Of a DNA stretch of 64,000 nt, positions 17,801 to 26,378 are shown piece after piece. Origin of the DNA: Phycisphaerales bacterium (GTDB lineage: Bacteria > Planctomycetota > Phycisphaerae > Phycisphaerales > UBA1924); contig JASBRY010000009.1 in assembly GCA_030149165.1 (NCBI GenBank), positions 682,001 to 746,000 on the forward strand. The letters are read 5' to 3'. The notes beneath the pieces were generated by a model that did not search any database, was not told where the DNA came from, and saw only the letters and a list, made by a program, of their open reading frames with translations. The position numbers were made by a program, and so were the translations under genes. The number at the start of each line of letters is the position of its first letter. The first letter of the stretch is position 1.

Positions 17801-18105
17801 ACCATCGTCTGCGTCGCGATCCCCGCGTGATCCGTCCCCGGCATCCAGAGGGTCTCGTAGCCCTTCATCCGATGAGCGCGGATCAGGATGTCCTGGATCG
17901 AGTTGTTGAGCGCATGCCCGAGGTGCAGCGCCGCCGTCACATTGGGAGGCGGGATCAGGATGCAGTAGGGACGAGCATCGCCATTGAGCACGCGATCTGG
18001 ATCGGCGTGGAACGCGCCGGAATCCATCCATTTGGACCACATCGCGGGCTCAGTCGCCGCGGGGTCATACGCCTTGGACATCGGTTCGAGGGTCGTGGTG
18101 CTCAT
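14866..18105 (-). CDS. valS: Valyl-tRNA synthetase
   Basis: A 1079-aa class I synthetase that charges tRNA-Val. HLGH is at 61-64 and KMSKS at 707-711. The editing domain lies between them (VTVATTRPETYMGDTAV). An anticodon-binding domain and a C-terminal coiled-coil arm (LTNELASLNKAIAGLEGRL) complete it. Between HRIPVW and QDPDVLDTW there are 86 residues where E. coli ValRS has, from memory, about 30. This segment (roughly 16265-16550) is visibly richer in AT than the rest of the gene. It is longer than the E. coli enzyme (951 aa), partly because of this segment. Confidence 0.97.
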   Translation of the reverse strand: MSTTTLEPMSKAYDPAATEPAMWSKWMDSGAFHADPDRVLNGDARPYCILIPPPNVTAALHLGHALNNSIQDILIRAHRMKGYETLWMPGTDHAGIATQTMVDKKLKGEGKAGIAEYKKKELEGQNGREEFIGLVQEFKDEFEERITHQLQTMGCSCDWERQRFTMDDICARAVREAFFRLFKDGLIYRGKRLVNWDPISQTALADDEVEMEEVDGHFYYLRYPLVKTVESDDTIPVTWGELVPRGYPDAEKHPEDEQAWVTVATTRPETYMGDTAVAMNPKDPRAGSVRGFHVMLPLVGRVIPIIEDDYVVLPVKYGGEEGDAKAEMSTGFLKVTPAHDPNDYMIGQRHNLDMINIMAPDASISDQHGWDREERNEGGHVFLGKSREDARKLVIEEFKARSVAEGSEGSLLEKMVPHRHSVGHSYRSHVPVEPYLSDQWYCKVTDDRLRGNAQRALNSEQRTEQSIKDWVESRPKMMTDGSNDGTMSFYPSRYAKTYETWHDNLRDWCISRQLWWGHRIPVWHKRYDMSSETSHEIFSEEIDEALEGNWDGVFGVAINSETGEHLPPEKLYPKSESGDSFQLITEGVVDVFICDIIDGAKHWESIGFTQDPDVLDTWFSSALWPLSTMGWPDASAAKDSSGVADFESVLGAFNPTSVLCTAREIITLWVSRMTMFNRYFLGQEQAGRAPFKDVFIHAMIQDGEGRKMSKSLGNGVDPLDIIHSHGADAMRFTLCQMTTQTQDVRMPVELDESTGKNTSPKFDIGRNLCNKLWNAAKFAMMMLEKNPVQAGAPIDAQELSLVDRWMLSRVVHATGAVNTALRNYMFKDYADAIYDLLWRDFCDWYLESIKPTVGTDPNQAAVLRHVLDSILRLMHPVTPFITEAIHERLSAIPMRAIDGFSFDETKSSATLCQSGWPEPDQSLRDEVAEEAYGRMVALTTAIREVRASNKVPPKRKVVLHVSGELANDVARWSPLVETLCNLSEVSGEDAPDASASFVFEGTEYRVSDLADAVDASVEKERLTNELASLNKAIAGLEGRLSNPGYVDKAPEHLVNQTRAELQQKKQDRDSFQASLDKLG

Positions 18106-18155
18106 GCTTTAATTTCCGATCTGATCGGTCATGGGAGTAGGTCAGTTTCGTCGAC

Positions 18156-18164
18156 TACAGTGTA
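18156..18164. promoter_or_regulatory. Overlapping divergent -10 boxes between valS and the TPR gene
   Basis: TACAGT on the plus strand (18156-18161) and TACACT on the minus strand (18164-18159) share the palindrome TACAGTGTA. Predicted starts are near 18168 (plus) and 18152 (minus). RNA polymerase cannot occupy both at once. Confidence 0.45.
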
Positions 18165-18183
18165 CGCGACGAGCGTAGGAAAG

Positions 18184-19245
18184 ATGATCCAGAAATCAGC
18201 GTCCCATCCCGAATCTCCCCGCTCCCGAGCCGCCGTGATCGAGCGGGAAACCATCGCGCTCATCCTTGGCGCGTTGGTCTCGATCGTGCTCATTGTCCTC
18301 GCGATCCGCTCGCTCATCGGCTCCACTGAGCAACCAGCAGATCCAGCTCCGGAGGCCACAGCATCCCAAACCACCACCGCGCCGACCCAGACGATCGAAC
18401 AGGTCCTCGAGAGTGTGCAGGTCTATGTCTCGTCTGAAGACTACCCACCCGCGATCACGATCCTCAAGAGCGCCATCGCACGCTATCCGCTCGATGTCGA
18501 CCTCCGTTTCGCGCTCGGCGATCTCTACATGGTGACGCAGGAGTATCCGCTCGCGTACGAGCAGTATGTCGCCGCGATCGACCATTCCGAGGGTGTCAAT
18601 CCGCAAGCCCAGTTCACCGCAGGCACGCTCGCGAACATGATCGACCAGCCGGAGATGGCGCTCGTCCACTACCAAACGGCGCTCGATGCGGATCCCAACA
18701 ACGCGGACTACGCGCTCTACCTCGCAAACATCCAGTTCAAGCTCAACAAGCTCGACGAAGCAAAGGCATCCCTCGCGATCGCGGCTCGACTCGCTCCAGA
18801 CCGCGCCATGATCTTCGGGACCTGGGCACAGATCGCGCTGCGCCAGAACAAGCTCACCATCGCGTCCCAGCAGATCGAGAAAGCTCGACAACTCGAACCA
18901 ACGAACTCAGCATGGATCATCCTCGATGCCAAAATCCAGAAACGATTGGGAGACCCCGATCGAGCGATCGAACTGCTGACCTCGCTCCCTGAGAACGCGC
19001 TCGATGATCCCGAAGCGATGAAACTCCTCGCCGAGAGCTTCGGGATGGTGGGTCGAGTTGAAGAAGCCGCATCACGGATGATGGATTACGCGACGCGCCA
19101 CAATGACGACGCGCAAGCCGCGTTCGACGCCGCGATCTGGTTGCAGCGAGCGAAGCTCATAAACGAAGCACAGCAGTGGGGGCGCCGAGCACGCGATCTG
19201 GGACACCCAAGAGCACAAGCTTGGCTCGACTCGCTCCCAGACTAA
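18184..19245 (+). CDS. TPR-repeat membrane protein
   Basis: A 353-aa protein. ATG 18184 has AGGA four nt upstream; the much longer open frame that runs back into valS is antisense noise. Residues 20-42 form a membrane helix (ALILGALVSIVLIVLAIRSLI), then a Thr/Ala/Pro-rich linker. From about residue 78 there are at least six TPR-like units (e.g. VDLRFALGDLYMVTQEYPLA, PNNADYALYLANIQFKLNKL). It is probably anchored in the inner membrane as a protein-interaction scaffold. It is divergent from valS, and its partner is unknown. Confidence 0.85.
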   Translation: MIQKSASHPESPRSRAAVIERETIALILGALVSIVLIVLAIRSLIGSTEQPADPAPEATASQTTTAPTQTIEQVLESVQVYVSSEDYPPAITILKSAIARYPLDVDLRFALGDLYMVTQEYPLAYEQYVAAIDHSEGVNPQAQFTAGTLANMIDQPEMALVHYQTALDADPNNADYALYLANIQFKLNKLDEAKASLAIAARLAPDRAMIFGTWAQIALRQNKLTIASQQIEKARQLEPTNSAWIILDAKIQKRLGDPDRAIELLTSLPENALDDPEAMKLLAESFGMVGRVEEAASRMMDYATRHNDDAQAAFDAAIWLQRAKLINEAQQWGRRARDLGHPRAQAWLDSLPD

Positions 19246-19262
19246 ACCATAGATTCAGCGAG

Positions 19263-19532
19263 TCACAGTTCCTCATCAAACTCCGTGATCCCATCATCGA
19301 GCCGTTTGCTCGCTTCGGACCACGCATCGACGCTCACATCCGTCGGGACCACGGCCCGCTTAGTGCGTTTACGCCGCGTTGATCGCATGACCATGAGCAC
19401 CGCGAGCATGGACACCACAAGCACTCCAAGCAGCGAGAGCATCATCAGCAGCGACATCCCCTGACGCATCGCCTCGTCCCGGCTCGGAGAAGTTGGGATC
19501 GTCGCCGCGATGTTGAGGTGCGTCAGGTTCAC
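19263..19532 (-). CDS. Small single-pass membrane protein
   Basis: An 89-aa protein with one strong membrane segment (GMSLLMMLSLLGVLVVSMLAV) followed by a basic stretch (RSTRRKRTKR) and an acidic tail. The frame can extend to 19598, but GTG 19532 is preferred because a -10 box TACAAT (19543-19538) ends 5 nt before it, and the longer form would overlap the prfB translation signals. No family is recognised. Confidence 0.5.
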   Translation of the reverse strand: MNLTHLNIAATIPTSPSRDEAMRQGMSLLMMLSLLGVLVVSMLAVLMVMRSTRRKRTKRAVVPTDVSVDAWSEASKRLDDGITEFDEEL

Positions 19533-19612
19533 ACCCAATTGTACGGACGAATCCCGCTCAAGGATGCTACAGTTGCCCTCGGAACCCAATGGTTCCATGA
19601 AAGGACCCGCTC

Positions 19613-20723
19613 ATGCATCTGGAAGCCCACCAGAATGTGATTAACGACTTAGAGGCGCGGATTGTAACGATCCGTGACTCTCTTTGACTACGACAACAAA
19701 CGCGCCAAACTGAAAGATCTGGAAGACCAGATGGGAGCCCCCGATCTCTGGGACGATCCCGATAACGCGAACAAGGTCGTCGCGCAGCTCAAACTCGTCA
19801 AAGCACAGACCGAGCCACTCAGCGAAGTGCTCGATGAGTTCGAGAACGCGAAGCTCGCGTACGAGATGTCACGCGAAGAGGGCGATGATGATCTGCTCGC
19901 AGAAGCCGACGCCGCGTTGTTTGGTTTGCTCTCGCGCATGGACAAAATCGAAGTCCAGTCCTTGCTCGGCGGCAAGCACGACCACAGAGACTGCTTCCTC
20001 TCCATTCACGCCGGTGACGGCGGCACCGAAGCGAACGACTGGTGTGAGATGCTCTTCCGCATGTATCTCTACTACTTCGATCAGATGGCATGGAAGGTCG
20101 AAGAAGTCGAAAAATCCCACGGCTCAGAAGTCGGACTCGACTCCGTCACCCTCCATATCAAAGGTCCCTACGCGTTCGGATACCTCAAGTGTGAGAAAGG
20201 CACCCACCGACTCGCACGCGTGTCCCCCTTCAACGCGCAAGGAAAACGACAGACCAGCTTCGCGACCGTCGATGTCACGCCTGAGTTTGATGAGATTGAT
20301 GTCAATATCCCAGACAACGAACTGGACATCGTCGTCTTTGCGAGATCCTCAGGACCTGGTGGTCAGAATGTGAACAAGGTCGCAACCGCGGTCCGCATCA
20401 CGCACAAACCGACCGGCATCCAGGTGGTCTCGAGCACCTACAAGGAAATGCCTCAGAACCGCAAGCAGGCGCTCTCAATTCTTCAAGCGAAGCTCGAGCA
20501 GATCGCCGAAGAGAAGCGCCAAGCGGAAATTGACGAAGCATCCGGAGGCAAACTCGAACACAAGGGATGGGGCGCGCAGATCCGCAGTTATGTGCTCTAT
20601 GACAATCGCGTCAAAGACCATCGCACGAATCACGAAGCCAACCCAACCAATGTGCTCGATCGCGGAGACCTCCAACCCTTCATCGACGCGGAACTCAAAC
20701 GCCGACGCTCAGAACGAGGGTGA
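19613..20723 (+). CDS. prfB: Peptide chain release factor 2 (programmed +1 frameshift)
   Basis: RF2 recognises UGA and UAA and releases the peptide. Reading starts at ATG 19613 (AAAGGA 7 nt upstream) and runs 24 codons to an in-frame TGA at 19685-19687. The site CTT TGA C is the classical RF2 autoregulatory shift: a +1 slip on CTT continues at GAC 19686 and gives a product of about 369 aa. The anticodon-like SPF (ARVSPFNAQG) and the catalytic GGQ (SGPGGQNVNK) are present. The SD-like AGGGGG that stimulates the shift in E. coli is not seen upstream of CTTTGA. Low RF2 should favour the shift and so raise RF2. Confidence 0.96.
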
Positions 20724-20726
20724 TCC

Positions 20727-21080
20727 ATGTTCGTGGTCGAGACCTTCCTGAGCATGCTCTTCGTCAAATGCAAATCACGCGGCGAGCAACTCGCTGTGGT
20801 TATAGGGATGCTCGTCCTCATCGCCGTCTGCGTCGGGATCGGAAAGTTCCTGCTCGGGATGGGAGAAGCAGGCGCGGACACTTTCATTGAGATGTCCGCA
20901 TCTGATGGACACGACCATTCCGACTTTCAGCGTGGTAGCGGAGAGGTCGCGATCTACGGCTACGCGGGAGCCGCACTCTGTGCACTGCTCGGAATCATCT
21001 TCGCGATCATGGCAGGGATCAATCTCGTCCGCTTCATCACACGCACAGGACTCGCGGATCACGACGCCGGCTGGTCATAA
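20727..21080 (+). CDS. Two-pass membrane protein downstream of prfB
   Basis: A 117-aa protein beginning 3 nt after the prfB stop, with AGGGTGA overlapping it, so it is co-translated. Two membrane segments are visible (LAVVIGMLVLIAVCVGIGKFL and GYAGAALCALLGIIFAIMAG), separated by a His/Asp-rich loop (SASDGHDHSDF) that could bind metal. The family is not recognised. Confidence 0.7.
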   Translation: MFVVETFLSMLFVKCKSRGEQLAVVIGMLVLIAVCVGIGKFLLGMGEAGADTFIEMSASDGHDHSDFQRGSGEVAIYGYAGAALCALLGIIFAIMAGINLVRFITRTGLADHDAGWS

Positions 21081-21221
21081 CAGAATCCGCATTCTGAGTC
21101 TATCAAAGCCGATTCCATTCACAACGAAAAACACCATTGTGTGTGAGCACAGTTCTGGTACCATATTGAGAGAGCAAACGTCGATTTGCACATCAGAACC
21201 GAGCGAGAGATGGAGAACGCC

Positions 21222-21797
21222 ATGAGATCGCAAACACTATTTGTTCTCACGTTAACCACGAGCCCCGCTCTCGCAGACTTCACAGATTTTTCAAGCGATA
21301 CCATCGGGTTTGTTCCCAACGGTTTCGTATCCGTGGATGCCCCGAACATCGTGTTCTCAGACACCGTGGGCGCAGACCTCCGACTCAACGATTGGGCACT
21401 CCAATCCGATGGGATCGGACTTGCCATCCTTGATGATGATCCGAGCAGACTCCGCATGGACTTTGTCGAGAACGTGAGCGAGGTCTTCCTCGATTTCGGA
21501 AACGACGCGGGCTATGTCGATGGCGACGGCATCATCTGGGCCTGGATGATCGGATACAACGGTGGGGTCCAAGTCGCATCCACAAGTCTCATGAGTAATG
21601 ACGATGATATTCTGAATCAAACCATCGGAATCATCGGCGAGTTTGATGCCGCCGAGTTCTACTACGGCGACTCGATCGGAAATCCGATCGACCACGCCGA
21701 GATCGTGGACAATGTACGCACCGCACCAATCCCCGCGCCATCTTCGGGATTGATTGCACTTTGCATGCTGTGTGCATCAACCCGACGTCACCGGTAA
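21222..21797 (+). CDS. Exported PEP-CTERM-type protein
   Basis: A 191-aa protein starting at ATG 21222 with GGAG six nt upstream; earlier in-frame starts lack a ribosome site. A short signal peptide (LFVLTLTTSPALA) is followed by a strand-rich domain with the style of PEP-CTERM surface proteins (FSSDTIGFVPNGFVSVDAPN, MDFVENVSEVFLDFGNDAG). The tail IPAPSSGLIALCMLC followed by STRRHR is a compact PEP-CTERM-like sorting signal. It is probably surface-associated; the function is unknown. It converges with the end of the pdh run, 9 nt away. Confidence 0.75.
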   Translation: MRSQTLFVLTLTTSPALADFTDFSSDTIGFVPNGFVSVDAPNIVFSDTVGADLRLNDWALQSDGIGLAILDDDPSRLRMDFVENVSEVFLDFGNDAGYVDGDGIIWAWMIGYNGGVQVASTSLMSNDDDILNQTIGIIGEFDAAEFYYGDSIGNPIDHAEIVDNVRTAPIPAPSSGLIALCMLCASTRRHR

Positions 21798-21806
21798 ATC
21801 GATCAA

Positions 21807-22253
21807 TCACTTCTTCTTCGGATGCCGAAACGCACGCAGCGGACGAGGTCCAGGACACATCCCCACGGCACATCCATCGTTTCCACACCCTTCACCCCCG
21901 TTGGGACCGCGTGGATCGTCCGGATCATCCCAGAAGTCATCCTCGTCTTTATTCTCCTCGCTCGCCGTGAGCACAGCGCCGAGGAAGATCGCAATGAAGC
22001 TCAGCACCGGAACGATCGGATCCAGGCGCAATCCAAACTCTGGAAGCACGACATAGAACACGATCCCGAGCAGCGCGATCAGGATGAACGCGATGACTAA
22101 CCGACGCGCCAGCCGAACACCCTCGCGATTCTGCTCGTCCTGTTTGCGGATCCGCTCTCGCGCTTCATCAAGCAATCGATCCGGATCATTGGGTGGTGTT
22201 GAACTCGAATCCGGACCAATATAAAAGGAAGAGTGTTCCCGATCGTTGCTCAT
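21807..22253 (-). CDS. Membrane protein with Cys-rich C-terminus
   Basis: A 148-aa protein with two membrane helices (LVIAFILIALLGIVFYVVL and IVPVLSFIAIFLGAVLTA), a disordered N-terminus and a C-terminal Gly/Cys cluster (CGNDGCAVGMC) that could bind metal. The start overlaps the stop of the upstream gene (ATGA), so it is the last member of the pdh run. No family is recognised. Confidence 0.65.
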   Translation of the reverse strand: MSNDREHSSFYIGPDSSSTPPNDPDRLLDEARERIRKQDEQNREGVRLARRLVIAFILIALLGIVFYVVLPEFGLRLDPIVPVLSFIAIFLGAVLTASEENKDEDDFWDDPDDPRGPNGGEGCGNDGCAVGMCPGPRPLRAFRHPKKK

Positions 22254-22840
22254 GGTCCGCTCACATGCAGGTTCACTTCACTCGACGCGTTAATAAATCG
22301 GACGAGGATCACACCCAAAAGCACAATCGCACCTAGCATCGGGAAGAGAGCCGCGATCCAGATCGGGAGCGCGCGTCCCAGTTCACGATCGACCACATCA
22401 TTGATCGAGCGGAAGATCAAGAAATCCTCATTCTCCTGCGCATCGATACGGATCTGCAACTCACCACTCTGGACTGGAGCGATCTTCAGGAACTGTTTGT
22501 ACTCGCGTCCCATGACCGAGTTCCAGCGATTGATCGATTGCGTCTCGACCTCTCCATCCGGCGAGGTAATCTGCACATCCATCTCAGGAATCGGCGCGTT
22601 CCGCTCGTTGACTGTCATCGAGAGTAGGTACGACGAGTACGGATCATCGTCCATGAATGTGAAGTCCTCTCCCGACTCAAACTCCGCGAGCGGATGGAGC
22701 GATCCGATCGTAAATCCACGCACAAAGGTCAGCGTGGGATAAGTCGCGATCAGCAGCGCCAGCAGGACCAACCCCACAGTCAGCATCCACAGCTTGGTGG
22801 TGCTCTGTCTTGAGAGGAATGTTGATTTCGACTTCGTCAT
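22250..22840 (-). CDS. Membrane protein with external strand-rich domain
   Basis: A 196-aa protein with membrane helices near each end (WMLTVGLVLLALLIATYP and ALFPMLGAIVLLGVILVRF) and a domain of about 110 residues between them that should lie outside the cytoplasm. It follows the E2 gene by 15 nt and overlaps the next gene by 4 nt. No known domain is recognised. Any link to pyruvate dehydrogenase is only by position. Confidence 0.6.
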   Translation of the reverse strand: MTKSKSTFLSRQSTTKLWMLTVGLVLLALLIATYPTLTFVRGFTIGSLHPLAEFESGEDFTFMDDDPYSSYLLSMTVNERNAPIPEMDVQITSPDGEVETQSINRWNSVMGREYKQFLKIAPVQSGELQIRIDAQENEDFLIFRSINDVVDRELGRALPIWIAALFPMLGAIVLLGVILVRFINASSEVNLHVSGP

Positions 22841-22855
22841 TCAATCGTGAGTTTC

Positions 22856-24184
22856 TCAGACCAGCAGCGACGCTGGGGATTCGAGCAGTTCCTTGACTGT
22901 GTTGAGGTACGCCGCCGCCATCGCGCCGTCGATGATCCGGTGGTCGCTGGAGATTGTCATCGACATCTCGTGACCGATGACCAGCTCAGGTTCGCCCGCT
23001 TCGTCATACTCAACGAACGGCTTCTCGATCGCGCGACCCACAGCAAGGATCGCCGCGTTCGGAGGATTGACAATCGCCGTGAAGTGATCGACCCCGAACA
23101 TGCCGAGATTCGAGATGGTAAAGGTTGATCCGCTCAGTTCTTGTGGAGACAGTCCCTTCTCGCGTGCCTTGCTCGCGAGTCGTTTGGTCTCGGAGCTGAT
23201 CTGGCGCAAACCAATCTGATCCGCGTTGTTGATCGTCGCGACGACCAGGCCGCCATCTTTCTCCTCTGGGAGCGAGACCGCGACCCCGATGTTCACATGC
23301 CCATGAAGATCGATCGATGGTCCTTGCGGATTCCAGCTTGAGTTGACGAACGGATGCTGATGCATCGCAATCGCACATGCGCGGACAAGGAAGTCATTGA
23401 CGCTGAGTTTGACGCCTTGCGTGCTGAGTTGTCCGTTGAGTTCTTCACGCAGAGCAAGCAGCGAGTCCATTCGAGCGGAAACCGTGACTTGGTAGTGGGG
23501 GATCGTGGTCTTGGATTCAACCAGACGCTTCGCGATCGTCTCACGCATCGAGTTGAGCGGCACACTCCGCGACTCAAGCGCCGCGCCAGGAGCAGGAAGT
23601 GGGGCAGGCATCGGCGCCGCGGATGATGCCGGAGCAGATGCAGAAGCCGCGGGAGCAGTCCCGTTACTGATGACCTGCTCGACATCTTTCTTCACGATCC
23701 GTCCCGAAGGTCCAGAACCTGTGATCGATCCGATCGGGATGTTGTGCTCCTGTGCGATTTTGCGTGCGAGCGGCGAAGCGAAGACGCGTTCACCCTCATC
23801 CGTCCCCGAATCCTGCGTGGACGCCGGAGGTTCCGCAACCGCAGTCGCTGATGACGAAGGCGCGGGTTCGTCCGATCCGCCTTCTTGCTTGGTTGCTGAA
23901 TCAGATGATGACCCAATCGAAGCGATCGCGTCATCCGCAGACTCGCCGTCTTCCGCGAGGATGACGATGGTCTCTCCGACATTGACCTTCTGACCTTCTT
24001 CGATCGCGAGCGACGCGACCACGCCGTCGTCGAAGGACTCGAGTTCCATCGTCGCTTTGTCCGTCTCGATGTCCGCGATGACATCACCAGAGCTGACCGA
24101 GTCGCCTGCATTGACATGCCATTTGACAACCGTACCCTGTTCCATCGTGTCCGAGAGGCGAGGCATGGTGATGTTGATAGCCAT
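22856..24184 (-). CDS. pdhC: Pyruvate dehydrogenase E2, dihydrolipoamide acetyltransferase
   Basis: A 442-aa E2 core subunit that transfers acetyl groups from lipoyl to CoA. One lipoyl domain carries K43 in ETDKATME. An Ala/Pro/Ser linker leads to the E1/E3-binding domain (about 131-165, PLARKIAQEHNIPI), a second Ala-rich linker, then the catalytic domain ending with the acyltransferase motif DHRIIDG (about 413-419). ATG 24184 has CGGAG upstream. It sits in the same run as both E1 genes, which argues for pyruvate rather than 2-oxoglutarate as substrate, though a branched-chain complex cannot be fully excluded. Confidence 0.93.
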   Translation of the reverse strand: MAINITMPRLSDTMEQGTVVKWHVNAGDSVSSGDVIADIETDKATMELESFDDGVVASLAIEEGQKVNVGETIVILAEDGESADDAIASIGSSSDSATKQEGGSDEPAPSSSATAVAEPPASTQDSGTDEGERVFASPLARKIAQEHNIPIGSITGSGPSGRIVKKDVEQVISNGTAPAASASAPASSAAPMPAPLPAPGAALESRSVPLNSMRETIAKRLVESKTTIPHYQVTVSARMDSLLALREELNGQLSTQGVKLSVNDFLVRACAIAMHQHPFVNSSWNPQGPSIDLHGHVNIGVAVSLPEEKDGGLVVATINNADQIGLRQISSETKRLASKAREKGLSPQELSGSTFTISNLGMFGVDHFTAIVNPPNAAILAVGRAIEKPFVEYDEAGEPELVIGHEMSMTISSDHRIIDGAMAAAYLNTVKELLESPASLLV

Positions 24185-24283
24185 TATCGAGTCTCCGTCA
24201 TCTCAGTTCGCGGCACAAACTTGCCGAGCCGCTTCAATCGTATTCATCTCAAGCCGTCCGCTCAGGTCCATTCAGATCAACAG

Positions 24284-25264
24284 TCAGATCCATCGGAGCT
24301 TTCGCAGCAGCAATATCGTAAAGGTCATGATGACCACCAACGCGGCGCTCATCAGCAAAAAGCCGTTCTTATTCTCCATCAGCGGAATCCCGCCGACATT
24401 CATTCCCAGGAGCCCTGTCAGCACGGTCAAAGGTAGGAAAATCGCCGCGAGCACCGTGAGATTGTACACACGCTCGTTGAGCTTCTCGGCTCGCTGACTG
24501 ACCATCTCGTCCCGAGTCACCGCTGCCTTTGCTTCGATCGCGGCGAGCTCATCAACAATCCGCGCGAGTTGATCGCGAGTCGATGTTGCTTGCGCCAGCA
24601 CTATCTTTGATCCCGTCAACTGCTTTGCGTTACAAAGTGAAACCGCCGCGTCATACAAAGGCACAAGGTAACGATGCATCCCGACAGTCCGCAACCGGAT
24701 CGGACTCAGGTCAGGGAGGTTCGCGGACTCGACACTGTCATCGATCACGCTGAACTGGATCTCATCCAGACGATCTCCAAGATCCTGCACAAACGGCGCG
24801 ATCCGCTGCGTCATCATCGAGAAAAGCCCAACGAGCACACTCGCCGGAGAGTCCGGATGATCGTCACTAGAAAACCGCTCCGCGAGTGTCTCAACCGATC
24901 GCATCCGCCGCTTGACGACAGTCACAATCCGATCCTGCTCGATCCACACGCGGATCGATTTCATATCCTCAGGAAGACTCCCCTCATCGAGGTTGATCCC
25001 GCGACCTATGAACAGCAGTCCAGTCTCAGTCTGCACACAGCGCGGCCGAGCATGATCCGCGATCAGCGCCTGCGCCTCCGGCTCAGGAATCCCCGCTTGA
25101 TTCTTGATCCAGTCCTGCGCCTCCTGTGAGGTCTGCGAGAGGTGCAACCAAGTCCAACCCCCATCCGCGATCGGCGCGTACGCATCGGACAGCTCGTTTC
25201 CCGAGCCGTCCACAGCGAACATCACGCCGTGGGGTGCAGTGGTTGGATCGGTGTGCATTCCCAT
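24284..25264 (-). CDS. CorA/ZntB-family divalent cation transporter
   Basis: A 326-aa member of the CorA superfamily. The N-terminal cytoplasmic alpha/beta domain is followed by a long helix and two C-terminal membrane helices (NLTVLAAIFLPLTVLTGLLG, then LLMSAALVVIMTFTILLL). The pore motif GMNVGGIP follows the first helix; a GGIP ending is more like ZntB (zinc) than CorA (Mg2+, usually YGMNF). It sits between pdhB and E2 with a 9-nt gap to pdhB, so it is co-transcribed with the complex. The transported ion is uncertain. Confidence 0.85.
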   Translation of the reverse strand: MGMHTDPTTAPHGVMFAVDGSGNELSDAYAPIADGGWTWLHLSQTSQEAQDWIKNQAGIPEPEAQALIADHARPRCVQTETGLLFIGRGINLDEGSLPEDMKSIRVWIEQDRIVTVVKRRMRSVETLAERFSSDDHPDSPASVLVGLFSMMTQRIAPFVQDLGDRLDEIQFSVIDDSVESANLPDLSPIRLRTVGMHRYLVPLYDAAVSLCNAKQLTGSKIVLAQATSTRDQLARIVDELAAIEAKAAVTRDEMVSQRAEKLNERVYNLTVLAAIFLPLTVLTGLLGMNVGGIPLMENKNGFLLMSAALVVIMTFTILLLRKLRWI

Positions 25265-25272
25265 GTGTGTGC

Positions 25273-26367
25273 TTACTGAACTCCGAGCAGTTCCTTCACG
25301 GCTGTGTAGATCCGATCCGGATTCGGAAGGTAGTCGTACTCCAGCCCCTTCGCATACGGAGTCGGAACATCAGCGGTGTTCAAGCGAGACGGTGGTGAAT
25401 CGAGCCAATCGAAGCAGCGCTCGCAGATCTGCGTGATCACCTCACTTGCGATCGACGCGAAAGGCCAGGACTGATCCACAACCAGAATCTTGTTCGTGAT
25501 TTTCACACGCTCGATGATCGAATCGATGTCCAGCGGACGGATCGTCCGCATATCAAGCACATCAACCTCGATCCCCTCTTCACTCAACCGCTCCGCGGCT
25601 TCCAGACAGAAGTTCACCGGACGACCAAAGCTCACCAGCGTCACCGCATCACCGGCGCGAGCGAGACGCGCCTGTCCGAACGGGATGTAGTACTCCTCCT
25701 CAGGGACATGCGCCTTGTCTCCCAGCATGCGCTCCGATTCAAGGAAGAAGACCGGATCCGGATCACGGATCGCCGTCTTGAGCAATCCCTTCGCATCGTA
25801 CGGATTGCTCGGGATCGCCATCTTCAGTCCAGGCACATTCGCGTACAGCGCTTCCACGCACCACGAGTGGGTCGATGCGAGCTGTCCACCCGCACCGTCG
25901 TTCCCGCGGAACACGATCGGACACCCGAACTGCCCGCCGGACATGTAGAGCATCTTCGGAGCGTTGTTCAGGATCGGATCCGCGGCGACAAAGCTGAACG
26001 ACCAGCTCATGAACTCCACGATCGGACGCAAGCCGCTCATCGCCGCCGCGATGGACATGCCCGCAAACCCGTTCTCAGAGATCGGCGTATCGATGATCCG
26101 CTGCGGACCAAACTCATCGAGCATCCCCTGCGAGACCTTGTACGCGCCGTTGTACTGCGCGACCTCTTCTCCCAGCAGGAACACACGCTTGTCGCGTCGC
26201 ATCTCTTCGCTCATCGCTTCACGCAGCGCCTCGCGGTACTGAATCACCCGATCCCCCTCAAACGGAGGGAGCTGGTCATTCGGAAGCATCTCAGGCATCT
26301 CGAGCATGTCCTCGATCGCAGGATGGATCTGATCAGTAATCGGCTCGATGGTTGGGAGTGTTGTCAT
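25273..26367 (-). CDS. pdhB: Pyruvate dehydrogenase E1 beta subunit
   Basis: A 364-aa E1-beta. With E1-alpha it decarboxylates pyruvate on thiamine diphosphate. Typical segments: ALREAMSEEMRRDKRVFLLG, GPQRIIDTPISENGFAGMSI (with the conserved ENGF), and the transketolase C-terminal part VDVLDMRTIRPLDIDSI. ATG 26367 is chosen over the TTG at 26373. It follows the Imm53-like gene by 11 nt and precedes the transporter gene. Confidence 0.95.
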   Translation of the reverse strand: MTTLPTIEPITDQIHPAIEDMLEMPEMLPNDQLPPFEGDRVIQYREALREAMSEEMRRDKRVFLLGEEVAQYNGAYKVSQGMLDEFGPQRIIDTPISENGFAGMSIAAAMSGLRPIVEFMSWSFSFVAADPILNNAPKMLYMSGGQFGCPIVFRGNDGAGGQLASTHSWCVEALYANVPGLKMAIPSNPYDAKGLLKTAIRDPDPVFFLESERMLGDKAHVPEEEYYIPFGQARLARAGDAVTLVSFGRPVNFCLEAAERLSEEGIEVDVLDMRTIRPLDIDSIIERVKITNKILVVDQSWPFASIASEVITQICERCFDWLDSPPSRLNTADVPTPYAKGLEYDYLPNPDRIYTAVKELLGVQ

Positions 26368-26378
26368 TGTCAATCTTT

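Noticed and set aside
16966-18183. Long upstream extension of the TPR gene on the plus strand
   Set aside because: It is antisense to valS. The real start at 18184 has an SD site and begins a normal membrane anchor.
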